Shown here: positions 1-8,523 of the stretch, one piece after another | How the letters are laid out: every line of letters begins with the position of its first letter | Position numbering within the stretch: position 1 is the stretch's first letter | DNA from: a virus | Length of the DNA: 26,737 nucleotides | IMG/VR virus record: IMGVR_UViG_3300013372_001917 | Span: 1 to 26,737 of that record | Strand: one strand, 5' to 3' | Notes under the pieces: model-generated | Database searches by the model: none | What the model saw: only the letters and a program-made list of their open reading frames with translations | What the model was told of the DNA's origin: nothing | Translations under genes and position numbers: made by a program

Positions 1-3000
1 CTTTCAGATCTGTTAAGAGATTCAATTAAATCTTTTAGGGCTTTACCTTCTTCTTTAGCCTTTTTTAGCTCTTCTATAGATCTAGGTAAACCAGGCATTC
101 CAATTGTGTTTCCTACCGAGCCTTTAGCAGCTGCGGCAGCAAGCTTTGACTTGTCTATATAATCTTGCATTGTTTCTTTAAGATTGAAATACTTTACTCC
201 AGCTTGCTCTGCGGCCTTTGCTGTCATAGAAAGACCCATTGTTGCATCTTGCTGAGCATCTTTATAATCTTTATAAAGTTTAAATCCTATACTTGCAGCT
301 GCTATAGCTGCTCCAACTAGTCCAAAACCCTTTAATACCATTAAAGCCTTTTGTGCAATCTGAGTAAAGCTTAGAACACCTGTTCTTAATGCTGTAAAAC
401 CTTTGTTAGCTGAAGCAGCTCCTGCTTTAATTTTATCTAGCATCTTAACAATTGGCAGCATGGTAAGTAAAATGCTTCCAAACGATACTGCCGTTCCAGC
501 AGTCATTCCTGACATTTCTGTGCCTGCAATCTTAACTTTTTCTTTGCTCATCAAAGCCATACCAGCCATTGATCCAGCCATGCCCACTCCCATTTGAGCA
601 CCCATTCCCATTATGCGAGGTTGGGCAATACCTGCAGCTCTTGCTTGTGAAGCAGACATTTTTGTAGACTCACCAGTTGACGTATTTAAATACTCCGTCT
701 TTCTCATACCAAGGGTTCCAACTTTGCGCTGGAGCATACCTTCTTGACCCGCTACTGGTTTGTATCCACCAATAAGTGCTGGGCCAGTCATCATTCCTAC
801 TGGTTTTCCAGTAGCAAGATTTATAGGCATTCCAGTTCTAGGATCTGTTCCATACATTCCTGGGTAAGCCTGTCCCAATCTTCCAGCATTTTCAGCCCTA
901 ACCCCATTTGCAAAAATTCCTCCAGCTGCTTGAAGCGTAGCCATATATTGTTTAACCGTAGCATGTTGCACCCTTGCAGAATTAATTATTCTACGTGCAG
1001 AATCTTTATAGGCTCCAACAATATAAGATCCAGATGTTTTAGCGGAAGCCTGTAGAATTGCACTTCCATTTATTAATGAAGATGCAATTGATTTTGAAAG
1101 AGCATTGAGATGTCCAGTGTACATAAATGATGCATTTCTTAATGGTTGCATCATAGACTGTTGAATTGCTGAGCCTGGATTATAAAATGATGTTGTTCCT
1201 GTTCTTACAGCTTCTCTTCCTGTTCCACTTGTTAATGCTTGCTGACCGTAAACTTGATGAGATGCAGCTCTAGAGGCTGCGGCCCTCGAATCTCTTTCTC
1301 TTTGTGCACGTTTCTCAGCCTCCCATGCTGCTCTAGCAGCTGGGTTTCCTGGCCTTCCGTAAGCATTACGTCCTTTTCGAACTGGGCCTCCAACTGGCCC
1401 TCCAGCATTAAGATATTTTGGATTAGAGTGTATAGAATGATATTTACTCCAATCAACACCTATTCCGTCATCCAATCTCTTGAGCATTGCTTCATACGGT
1501 TTTCTAAGACCTACAGGCAATTCATTTATTATTTTTACTAATTCTGGACGAGCTTTTTCTAGTGTGGTCTTCATCAATCGACCATATTTTTTTGGGCTCA
1601 TCTTACTGACTATTGAAGCAGTATCACGGGCAAAATCTTTTCTTGCTCCGCCTCTAACAGCAAGTAGATTAATCATTGCTTGCTTTTCCATAGAGTTCAT
1701 TTCATCAGCTGTTGCCAGACGTGTATTACCAGATGCTGCTTTAAACACTCCAGCATTTCCAACATCTGGATTAAAATTACCAAATACGTTTGACCTAGAT
1801 AAATCTTTATTGTTCATGAGAAGAGAATTAGCAAGCTGTCTAATTACTTGATCTTCATTCATCTCTACATTAGTTTTGCCAAAACGCGGGTCAAAGTCTG
1901 ATTCTAAAGCAAGGAGCTTACTTTTCCTACTTGGATCTAACGGATTGACCACTGTTCTCGCTCTTTGGACTGGAGACTCTATTCCAAAAAGCCTTCTTGT
2001 AATATCGGTTCCAATTGGCTCATGGATTGCAGTTAATTCATTAGGAACGCCTTTAACAAAAACTCGTCTGCCCCCAATTTTATATATTCCAGATACGCCA
2101 GGTATGGGGTAACTCATACCAGAACTAGCAGAAATTTGATGTCCGTATTGAGTTACTGGTGTATCAGCAAACGAACCTAGTGAACTTCTCGAGCTTAATG
2201 TTTTTGCTGTTGTTAAAACATCAAGCATCTTTTCTGGCGGTAGTAATTTTAATAATGGGGATACACTAGATCCCCTGTTCCTTCCCGCTACGGCTTCTTT
2301 AATCCATGGGTACTTAATCATATCGGACTCACGCTTTTTAGCATTTGCAGCCTGTTGAGCTAATCTAATAGCCTCTAGTCTTGGGGATAGAGGTGGAACT
2401 CCATATGAAAATCTATTTGAAGAGATAGAGCCACCTGGAATCATTCCGCCCTTATTGTATGCTCCTGCTACAAGCATGGGTCTTGGAGGTCTTCCTAAAA
2501 ATGCCCATCTTTGTCTTTTTGCCGCAGCCTCTAAAAACATTTTTAAAGAATTTCTTTGCTCTTTGGTTGCTCTTACAACATTGCCAGAAGATATTTGATC
2601 TTTGCTCTTAAACTTTCCATCGTCTTGTACTGCCGCATAGAGATCATCCACTGTTGTGAACTTATCCATTCCTGTACGCTTTAATGCTAGTTCAAAGTTT
2701 GCTCTTGCGTTAGCACCGTTTAAATTTAGAACATCTCTTGATAATCCAATTCCTTCCAGCCTGCTCATGATACTGTTTACTGCGGAAGGCAATATAGCAG
2801 CTGTTCCCATGTAACCGCTGGTCATATAGCCAAGTGTACCTCGACGTCTTATGTGCCCCCTGTCATGCAAGTCCTTAATACTTGGAGAACCATCTGCATT
2901 TAAAAATGTTGTTGGCTTAACACCTTCTATTAAATCTTTTACTAAAGCAAATTGTGGATCAAGAATCATTGCTTCTCTAACTTTATTTAAATTCCAATTG

Positions 3001-6000
3001 AGAGCTTTGCTAGAACTTGTCTGAGCAGATTTAGCATTTTTAACTCTTAATGCTGGATACTTTCTCTCTAAAGCCTTTACTTGCTTTATTCTTTCTGCTA
3101 TAAACTTTTCATCAGATCCGCCTGATGATAATTTAGCAGCATCAAAATTAGATGTTGCTTTCTGTATTGCTTTATCCATAGGCATTTTTGCAGTATAAGA
3201 TAGCTCTGCAGCATCCAACATGATCATTCTTATTCTCATGTCGTCTTCATATCTTGGATTATTAATAAACCTTAAGTACTCTTTGTACTGTTTTTTAAAT
3301 AGTTTTTCATCCATGCCAGAAGATGGAGTCTTATCTGTTTGTCTTCCATATCCAGTAATGCCATTCATAATCTGCCCGCCAAAATTATATCCGTTATTTG
3401 CTGCATCTACTGCTGCGTACAGCTCAGGCATTCTTTGAATCTTAGGACCAAAAACTGTTTCCAATGGAGTCAAAGCTGCTGTGATTTTTCCGCCGCCTTC
3501 ATATGTATTTGCAGCCATTTCAACAAGCGGTGCGTTTGCTGGATCCATTGAAGCAGATTGATTTAATACATATCCACCAACTGGTACGCTTCCAAGTCGG
3601 TCATCATAGTTAATTGAAGATGGGCCAGATACTGTTGTTTTACCTGGTCCGAATTCTTCAACTACTCCACCGATATTAAACTTAGGCAGCCTTGTTGTTT
3701 GAATACTATATGGTGCTCCAAATGTTCTTACGCCACGAAGTCTTCCAAACTCTTCCATAACAGAAGCGTTTGCTTTTTTCTTGTATAAATCTCTAAGTGT
3801 AAATTGTCCATTAGCATCAACAACTGGTTGATCCATCATTGGGGCTCTTGTTAAATCAATTGTTCTTCCTCGTCCTGCAGCATACATGCTTACTGCAGCG
3901 CCCATGTCTGCTTCTATTTGTGCATTTAAAGCAAGTATTCTTGCTTTTGCTTGCTCAACAGTTATTTCTGCATTTCTCATTTGCTGAACAATTAATGCTG
4001 ATTGCGTAGCAGCACTATTTGCAAACTTTTGAGTTATTGGTAAAATATCGTCAAACGTGTCTAGCAGCTCTCTACTTACTGTTCCGCCCATAGCAATAGT
4101 TTTCTTTAGTGCTGCAACTTCTTGCTCTGTTTGCATACCAAGTGTTGCCATAAGTGCATGGAATTTGGCGGCTTCTCCTGAAACAATTCCTGTAGATATT
4201 CCCTTAACACTTGTTAGTCCTTCAACATTTGGAAGTCTATCATGCATATAGATTTGAGGAGTTCTTGATATTCCTCTATTAACTGGAATAGCTCCTGGGA
4301 CCCCGCCAAACAAAGTGGCTGGATTATTGGGATCTCTTGGTCTAATATGAGACATTGCTCTAGTGTTAGGATCTCCAACATATGGATCATTAGGATCTAC
4401 AATTCTTCTACCAGCTGCCATGACTGTATTTCCAGCAACTGTACTAACTCCTGGGTTTACTGGAACTGCATTTTTCATTGAAGCTGCTTGCAAATTTTGA
4501 TAATCTAAAACAAGCTTTTGTAAAGCATTGTGTAGGACTTGTGCGGCTGCTGCATCTGAATAGAATGCATTTTCAACCATCTCTGCTGCTTTTTGAGCAG
4601 CAATAATTTCTGGCGTAAGCATTTTCCATCCGCTTGCTCTCATAAAGAAAGATCTAAGCTGTACTATTCCTTTTGTTATGTATCCAAAGAAGTTCGCAAG
4701 TACACCAGTTAACATAATTAGTGGTCCAACTAATGCTGTAAATCCTGCCATAAATGTTAGAGCTTTTTTAATTGGTGATGGCAAATCAGTAAAGAAATTT
4801 AAAATCTTTGATGCAGCGGAGATAATCTTAGTAGCAACGCCTAAAAACTCTTCACCGACTTCTGCCAGAGTGGCTTTAAGTGTTTCCATTGCTTTTCTGT
4901 ATTTACCAGATGCAGACTCTGTAATCATTCCTAATTCTCGCTCTGCTATTCCCGCCAAATCTGAAGTACTTGCTTTCATTAAATCCATAACTTGAAGAGT
5001 TTGGCTTCCTTCTTTTCCTAAGTTATTAAGCAACGCACTCATTCTTGCAAATTGGAACTTACCAAACATCTGCTCTAATGCTCTTGCTTTGCTTAATGGA
5101 TCTAGTTTATCTAGCGCATCTTGCAAATCCATTAAGAGACCAGTTGTGTTTCCAGTATTTTTTGCAACCATTCCCATTACATCTATTCCAAAATCTGACA
5201 TTAATCCTACTGTTTGTTTTGTAGGGTTAATTAAAGAAGCAAGTCCAGACTTTAATGCGTTTGCACCTTCAGATGCATTGATACCACCCTCTCTCATTGC
5301 TGTCATGTAGAGAGCTAAATCCTCAATGCTTCCGCCTAGTTGCTGTATAACGGGACCAGCCTTTGGAATAGCTTCCACTAAATCGTTAAGAGTTGTAGAC
5401 GTCTGGTTTTCAACTGCGTTAAGAAAGTTAATTGATTCTGTAAGTTGTTCTGTATTCTGCTTAAATGCGGTTTGAATTGAAAGTGTAGCCTTCATAGCAT
5501 CTTGTCTATCAACTTCTCCAAGGATAGACAATCTGGTTGTTTCTTCAATAGAACCTAAAAGATCATTACCCATCTTTCCAGTTGCCGCAATATCTGCACC
5601 TAAAGCAATTGTATCTTTAAAAGAAGCTCCCATTGTTTGAGATAAAGACTTTGCTGTCTGTACAACTTCTTCTCTAATTGCTTTTAAGTCTGCTGCAGAT
5701 GTTGCAGCTAGACCACCGTAAACCTTTGTAAGTCTTACAAGCTCCTGGTCTGCTTCTCTAAATGCTTTTCCTGCTGCAGCACCAAACATTGTTAATGGCA
5801 CTGTTAGGCCAACTGTAAGCTGACGACCTGCCCACTGAGTATTCTTACCCCAGTTAATTAAAGATCCCGCTCCTTCAGATAGTGCACGATTCATTATCTG
5901 TAGCTCCATACGAGCTAGCTGTGCACTATTTTTTACAGCATCTAGCCCTCTTGGAATCATAACATTGTACTGCATTAAACCTTGAGCATTTCTGCCTAAA

Positions 6001-6374
6001 GGTTGTAGTACTGAGTTTTGAAGCATGACTTGCTCTTTAGCAAGCTCTCTGATCATTCCCTTTTGAGTGGTTGCATGCTCTCTAAAGGTTGAGAAATAGT
6101 TCTTAAGCTTTAATCTACCAGCGTCTAGGTTTTTACCAAACTTATCTACATCTGAATTAAGGTTTACGAAGTGACTAGAGAACTGTCCACTACTAGTTAA
6201 TGTGTCTCTAAATAAATTATTTGCTAATTTTGTTGAAGCAGAGATTGCTTTGTTGGATGCAAGCAGCTCTCTTTGTAATTGTTGGAGACTAGAACTAGCC
6301 CTGTGTACTTCGGACACAAGGCTAGATAAGTCGGCTTTGGCGACTATACTGGTTACAATTTGTTCGTCAGCCAC
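1..6374 (-). CDS. tail tape measure protein with kinase-like insertion (C-terminus beyond window)
   Basis: The frame is open from a GTG at 6374 to the window edge, giving at least 2,124 codons, so the 3' end is missing. The GTG overlaps the preceding TAG by one base (TAGTG). AGGAG at 6381-6385 gives a good ribosome site, and an in-frame TAA lies two codons upstream. Roughly residues 200-390 look like the TP901-type tape measure core (for example LVRLTKVYGG and EGANALKSGLASLINP). A hydrophobic stretch lies near 530-567, a Gly-rich FNIGG segment near 900, and further hydrophobic stretches near 1920-2040. The protein sets tail length and helps DNA entry; it follows the chaperone pair as usual. 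Residues ~1425-1620 are unusual: GIYKIGGRRVFVKG (Lys1441), a helix with IHEPIGTDITRRLFG, then KDLSRSNVFGN (Asp1524, Asn1529) and PDVG (Asp1537). This recalls the ATP-binding and catalytic loops of kinase-like folds. Identity as tape measure is very likely; the kinase-like domain is an inference. Confidence 0.93.
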   Translation of the reverse strand, partial: MADEQIVTSIVAKADLSSLVSEVHRASSSLQQLQRELLASNKAISASTKLANNLFRDTLTSSGQFSSHFVNLNSDVDKFGKNLDAGRLKLKNYFSTFREHATTQKGMIRELAKEQVMLQNSVLQPLGRNAQGLMQYNVMIPRGLDAVKNSAQLARMELQIMNRALSEGAGSLINWGKNTQWAGRQLTVGLTVPLTMFGAAAGKAFREADQELVRLTKVYGGLAATSAADLKAIREEVVQTAKSLSQTMGASFKDTIALGADIAATGKMGNDLLGSIEETTRLSILGEVDRQDAMKATLSIQTAFKQNTEQLTESINFLNAVENQTSTTLNDLVEAIPKAGPVIQQLGGSIEDLALYMTAMREGGINASEGANALKSGLASLINPTKQTVGLMSDFGIDVMGMVAKNTGNTTGLLMDLQDALDKLDPLSKARALEQMFGKFQFARMSALLNNLGKEGSQTLQVMDLMKASTSDLAGIAERELGMITESASGKYRKAMETLKATLAEVGEEFLGVATKIISAASKILNFFTDLPSPIKKALTFMAGFTALVGPLIMLTGVLANFFGYITKGIVQLRSFFMRASGWKMLTPEIIAAQKAAEMVENAFYSDAAAAQVLHNALQKLVLDYQNLQAASMKNAVPVNPGVSTVAGNTVMAAGRRIVDPNDPYVGDPNTRAMSHIRPRDPNNPATLFGGVPGAIPVNRGISRTPQIYMHDRLPNVEGLTSVKGISTGIVSGEAAKFHALMATLGMQTEQEVAALKKTIAMGGTVSRELLDTFDDILPITQKFANSAATQSALIVQQMRNAEITVEQAKARILALNAQIEADMGAAVSMYAAGRGRTIDLTRAPMMDQPVVDANGQFTLRDLYKKKANASVMEEFGRLRGVRTFGAPYSIQTTRLPKFNIGGVVEEFGPGKTTVSGPSSINYDDRLGSVPVGGYVLNQSASMDPANAPLVEMAANTYEGGGKITAALTPLETVFGPKIQRMPELYAAVDAANNGYNFGGQIMNGITGYGRQTDKTPSSGMDEKLFKKQYKEYLRFINNPRYEDDMRIRMIMLDAAELSYTAKMPMDKAIQKATSNFDAAKLSSGGSDEKFIAERIKQVKALERKYPALRVKNAKSAQTSSSKALNWNLNKVREAMILDPQFALVKDLIEGVKPTTFLNADGSPSIKDLHDRGHIRRRGTLGYMTSGYMGTAAILPSAVNSIMSRLEGIGLSRDVLNLNGANARANFELALKRTGMDKFTTVDDLYAAVQDDGKFKSKDQISSGNVVRATKEQRNSLKMFLEAAAKRQRWAFLGRPPRPMLVAGAYNKGGMIPGGSISSNRFSYGVPPLSPRLEAIRLAQQAANAKKRESDMIKYPWIKEAVAGRNRGSSVSPLLKLLPPEKMLDVLTTAKTLSSRSSLGSFADTPVTQYGHQISASSGMSYPIPGVSGIYKIGGRRVFVKGVPNELTAIHEPIGTDITRRLFGIESPVQRARTVVNPLDPSRKSKLLALESDFDPRFGKTNVEMNEDQVIRQLANSLLMNNKDLSRSNVFGNFNPDVGNAGVFKAASGNTRLATADEMNSMEKQAMINLLAVRGGARKDFARDTASIVSKMSPKKYGRLMKTTLEKARPELVKIINELPVGLRKPYEAMLKRLDDGIGVDWSKYHSIHSNPKYLNAGGPVGGPVRKGRNAYGRPGNPAARAAWEAEKRAQRERDSRAAASRAASHQVYGQQALTSGTGREAVRTGTTSFYNPGSAIQQSMMQPLRNASFMYTGHLNALSKSIASSLINGSAILQASAKTSGSYIVGAYKDSARRIINSARVQHATVKQYMATLQAAGGIFANGVRAENAGRLGQAYPGMYGTDPRTGMPINLATGKPVGMMTGPALIGGYKPVAGQEGMLQRKVGTLGMRKTEYLNTSTGESTKMSASQARAAGIAQPRIMGMGAQMGVGMAGSMAGMALMSKEKVKIAGTEMSGMTAGTAVSFGSILLTMLPIVKMLDKIKAGAASANKGFTALRTGVLSFTQIAQKALMVLKGFGLVGAAIAAASIGFKLYKDYKDAQQDATMGLSMTAKAAEQAGVKYFNLKETMQDYIDKSKLAAAAAKGSVGNTIGMPGLPRSIEELKKAKEEGKALKDLIESLNRSE

Positions 6375-7041
6375 TAATTACTCCTAGAGTATCCTAACCC
6401 TGCGCCTATTCCAAATCCAGCTTGTGCTGCGAAGGGTCCTTGCAAACTAACAACATCATCTGCTGATGTTTTAATTCCAAGAGCTCTTCTTTGGATATCT
6501 TCAAAGGTAGAACCTTTTTCTTTTTCTTCTGCTTCATCATCTAATTGGATTCCTTTTAGTGATGCTGCAAACTTTCTCTGGTTATGTTCTTTTTGATTCA
6601 TTGCCGTTAAGGTCTGAATCAATTCTGGCATTGATAAATTCTCTTCTAACTCCTCGTAATTCTTCCAATGTCCTAAAAGAAAAACTTGTCCCTCTAAAGC
6701 GGCTAAATCTAGTTCTGACCAGCCAGTACCGCTGCCGCTATTAGGTTTGGGTCGTCCATCTTAATTCCTCCGCAAACTTCAAGGATTCTGTTAATGGTTG
6801 GAACATCTAGTGCATCTTCAAGTTTGTCTAGATCTGCAACAAGATCTGGCAGCTGAGTTTCTAGTGCTACTCCACATGCCTCAACAAGAATGCCTAGTGT
6901 TGCTGTCTCGTCTTCTGCATCTTGTACTTTCTTAATTACTTCCATAAACTTTCGTAGTTGCTTGATTGATAATGGCTTGAGCTTTACTTTAGCTCCGCTT
7001 TGTAGTTCAATCTCTTCTACATCATATACTGTACTTGCCAA
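6374..7041 (-). CDS. tail assembly chaperone, long form made by -1 frameshift (G-T type)
   Basis: The short upstream frame (7041-6709) and the -1 frame (open 6760-6374) overlap. The overlap contains the slippery heptamer C CCA AAC at 6751-6745, in the correct phase for tandem -1 slippage. The predicted fusion is 99 residues of the first frame followed by 123 residues beginning PNSGSGTGWSELDLAALEGQ, 222 aa in total. The downstream part has no credible start of its own: the only ATG, at 6631, lies well inside the open frame and lacks a ribosome site. This matches the gpG/gpGT arrangement directly before tape measure genes in siphoviruses. There, a minority long form binds tail tube and tape measure during tail assembly. 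A possible 6-bp stem (AGCGGC at 6739-6734 with GCCGCT at 6703-6698) starts five bases after the slip site and could stimulate shifting. Confidence 0.85.
6709..7041 (-). CDS. tail assembly chaperone, short form
   Basis: This 110-aa acidic, helical protein (MASTVYDVEEIELQSGAKVK...) starts at a TTG codon preceded by AAGGAGG. It ends at TAG 6711-6709 if no frameshift occurs. The position between major tail protein and tape measure, the size and the internal -1 slip site identify it as the G-like tail assembly chaperone. It shares its first 99 residues with the frameshifted long form. The 0-frame end after the slip site is only 11 residues (LIAAAVLAGQN). It has its own extended -10 promoter about 30 bp upstream and lies just after a strong terminator. 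Its expression is therefore probably set separately from the tail tube gene. No residue-level function can be read from the sequence. Confidence 0.85.
   Translation of the reverse strand: MASTVYDVEEIELQSGAKVKLKPLSIKQLRKFMEVIKKVQDAEDETATLGILVEACGVALETQLPDLVADLDKLEDALDVPTINRILEVCGGIKMDDPNLIAAAVLAGQN
6745..6751 (-). promoter_or_regulatory. programmed -1 ribosomal frameshift site (CCCAAAC)
   Basis: On the minus strand the heptamer reads C CCA AAC in the frame of the short chaperone, the canonical X XXY YYZ layout. After slippage, P-site CCA becomes CCC and A-site AAC becomes AAA, and translation continues in a frame open for 123 codons. The zero frame stops 11 codons later. A possible stem, AGCGGC with GCCGCT, begins five bases downstream. 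Confidence 0.8.
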
Positions 7042-7069
7042 TTTATCCTCCTTAAGGATCGTCTAAATT

Positions 7070-7098
7070 ATTATAGCATAACCATTATAAGGGTACAA
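7070..7098 (-). promoter_or_regulatory. extended -10 promoter for the chaperone/tape measure genes
   Basis: The minus strand has TATAAT at 7075-7070 preceded by TGC (an extended -10). TTGTAC lies at 7098-7093 with a 17-nt spacer; only its TTG matches the -35 consensus. It lies between the terminator hairpin and the AAGGAGG/TTG start of the chaperone gene. A second TATAAT-like box lies at 7089-7084. Confidence 0.5.
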
Positions 7099-7102
7099 CA
7101 GC

Positions 7103-7128
7103 AAAGCCCCCAATTTCTTGGGGGCTTT
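7103..7128 (-). terminator. intrinsic terminator after the major tail protein gene
   Basis: There is a perfect 11-bp inverted repeat, AAAGCCCCCAA / TTGGGGGCTTT, with a 4-nt loop, 20 bp past the stop of the major tail protein gene. The arm ends in TTT on either strand, so it could work in both directions. The only genes here are on the minus strand. Confidence 0.8.
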
Positions 7129-7148
7129 GATATTAATTATTAATATAA

Positions 7149-7910
7149 TTAAACTGTTAGAACGCGGTCAATAATCTTACCGTATTCTGAACCAGCGTGA
7201 GCTGCGTCACCTGATGGTAGAAGACGGAATGTTACTGGGAATGTTGTTGCTGCTGTACGAGCCAAAGAGAACTGTGACTGTTCTACAGACAAAACACGAC
7301 GTGCATAATATACACGCTCAGTTGCTGATGCCTCTGAAGTTGGAGCCTGTCCAACTGCAATTAGCTGACGCTCTGTTGGAGCTGCACCTAGTGCACCTGC
7401 TTCCAAACCTAGTGTGTCAACTGCTGTTGCACCTGTTCCTGCTGATGTAAGTGTTGATCCCTTTTGACCAAATACTGCAAGAACGTTCTCTAGAGTACCT
7501 TCTGCCATTTCTGTTGAGATCTGAACCATCATTGCAGACTTAAACAGCTTAGCTGTATCTAGCAACTGATCAACAGTTACTGAGTCGAATGTTGGCTGGT
7601 AGCTGATCTGTAGACCGTTATTTGTGTAACCAACGTTACGGTAAGCTCCACCAATTGCTGGTGATGCCTCTGTAGGCGTTGCTGTCTGAGTAGCACCTGT
7701 TGTTGTTAAAACTTTATTTAGTGTTGTAGTATAAGACTCTCCTGATGAGAATGCTGGTACGAAACGATTCTTTGATGCAACGAAAGCGTTTGCGTCGCCT
7801 GCATCCATGCTTGAATCGTAACCAGATACTGTTGAGTCTTCTACTGACAAGAATAGCGGTGATGCACCAACAAGAATGTTTCTTGCGTCACCTGTATTTT
7901 GATATGCCAT
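7149..7910 (-). CDS. major tail (tube) protein
   Basis: This encodes a 253-aa protein starting MAYQNTGDARNILVG, rich in Ala, Thr, Ser and Gly. I place the start at 7910 because AGGAGG lies ten bases upstream. The earlier in-frame ATG at 7934 lies upstream of this AGGAGG, so the site would be inside the coding region. The location between the tail terminator candidate and the tail assembly chaperones, the size, and flanking by its own promoter and a strong terminator fit a highly expressed tail tube protein. A central GTLENVLAVFG segment follows a stretch like those of other phage tube proteins, but no diagnostic motif is decisive. The call rests mainly on gene order. Confidence 0.75.
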   Translation of the reverse strand: MAYQNTGDARNILVGASPLFLSVEDSTVSGYDSSMDAGDANAFVASKNRFVPAFSSGESYTTTLNKVLTTTGATQTATPTEASPAIGGAYRNVGYTNNGLQISYQPTFDSVTVDQLLDTAKLFKSAMMVQISTEMAEGTLENVLAVFGQKGSTLTSAGTGATAVDTLGLEAGALGAAPTERQLIAVGQAPTSEASATERVYYARRVLSVEQSQFSLARTAATTFPVTFRLLPSGDAAHAGSEYGKIIDRVLTV

Positions 7911-7983
7911 AATTGTATTGCCTCCTGATTTCATGAAATTGATATATATATATTTGGCTGGCTAGGCCCTTTCCTCTGTTCTA

Positions 7984-8012
7984 ATTTTACTCTACTAAGC
8001 TATAAAAGGCAA
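7984..8012 (-). promoter_or_regulatory. promoter candidate for the major tail protein gene
   Basis: TTGCCT (8012-8007) and TAAAAT (7989-7984) are separated by exactly 17 nt on the minus strand, in the 103-bp gap before the tail protein start. The same TTGCCT hexamer with a 17-nt spacer occurs before the prohead protease gene, which supports a phage-specific promoter class. The leader would be about 65 nt and contains the AGGAGG site. Confidence 0.4.
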
Positions 8013-8013
8013 A

Positions 8014-8523
8014 TTAAGCAAATCTGCCTTGGCCATTGGTTATTCTTGAATACTTTGCTTCCAATATTACATCTGCTGCATAGAAGCCTTGAATCTCTTC
8101 TGATGGGGCTGTAGATGATATGTCTGCTATTTGTATGCTATGGAACTTGAATTTATCTGATAGCCCCGACCACTTATTGACATCCCTTGCAGACTCATCC
8201 ATTCTTCTAAACTCATCAGTTAGAAAGTTTCTGATCTCAACAATATCAAGCAGATCTGGTGAATATAGGGTTAATAGGATTTGTTCGCAGCATATCATCC
8301 AGTTGTTCTCATAAGACATTCCTACCTTATCGTAGACTATATGCTTTTTTCCGCTTAAGAATTGATTCATTTCTGGCTGCTGCTGTACTGGCACTATCGG
8401 GATCAAAGACTCCCCCAGGTTGTCTGAATAATAGTCTTCTTCGTCAAATATATTAAGGGCTGTAAGTCTACCCCACAGGAATTTTCTTATTTCAAACATT
8501 GCATCTAGTTTATAATTAGCCAT
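8014..8523 (-). CDS. tail terminator / tail completion protein candidate
   Basis: This 169-aa protein starts MANYKLDAMFEIRKFLWGRL. Its start overlaps the end of the preceding gene by eight bases (ATGGCTAA), which suggests translational coupling. It falls directly before the major tail protein gene. In siphovirus head-to-tail modules this slot is usually filled by the tail terminator (gpU-like) or tail completion protein, which caps the tube and joins it to the neck. Size fits. The N-terminal helix followed by a mixed alpha/beta pattern (EQILLTLYSPDLLDIVEIRNFL) is compatible with that fold, but I see no diagnostic motif. The assignment is from order and length. Confidence 0.55.
   Translation of the reverse strand: MANYKLDAMFEIRKFLWGRLTALNIFDEEDYYSDNLGESLIPIVPVQQQPEMNQFLSGKKHIVYDKVGMSYENNWMICCEQILLTLYSPDLLDIVEIRNFLTDEFRRMDESARDVNKWSGLSDKFKFHSIQIADISSTAPSEEIQGFYAADVILEAKYSRITNGQGRFA

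Noticed and set aside
6374-6631. Independent 85-aa gene
   Set aside because: The frame is open well above its ATG, there is no ribosome site, and it is reached by the CCCAAAC frameshift from the chaperone gene.
403-6744. Many plus-strand ORFs of 60-123 codons
   Set aside because: All lie opposite the continuous tape measure or chaperone frames, with low-complexity composition and no ribosome sites.
7911-7934. Longer start for the major tail protein (MKSGGNTI...)
   Set aside because: This stretch contains the AGGAGG site that serves the ATG at 7910, so it is leader sequence.
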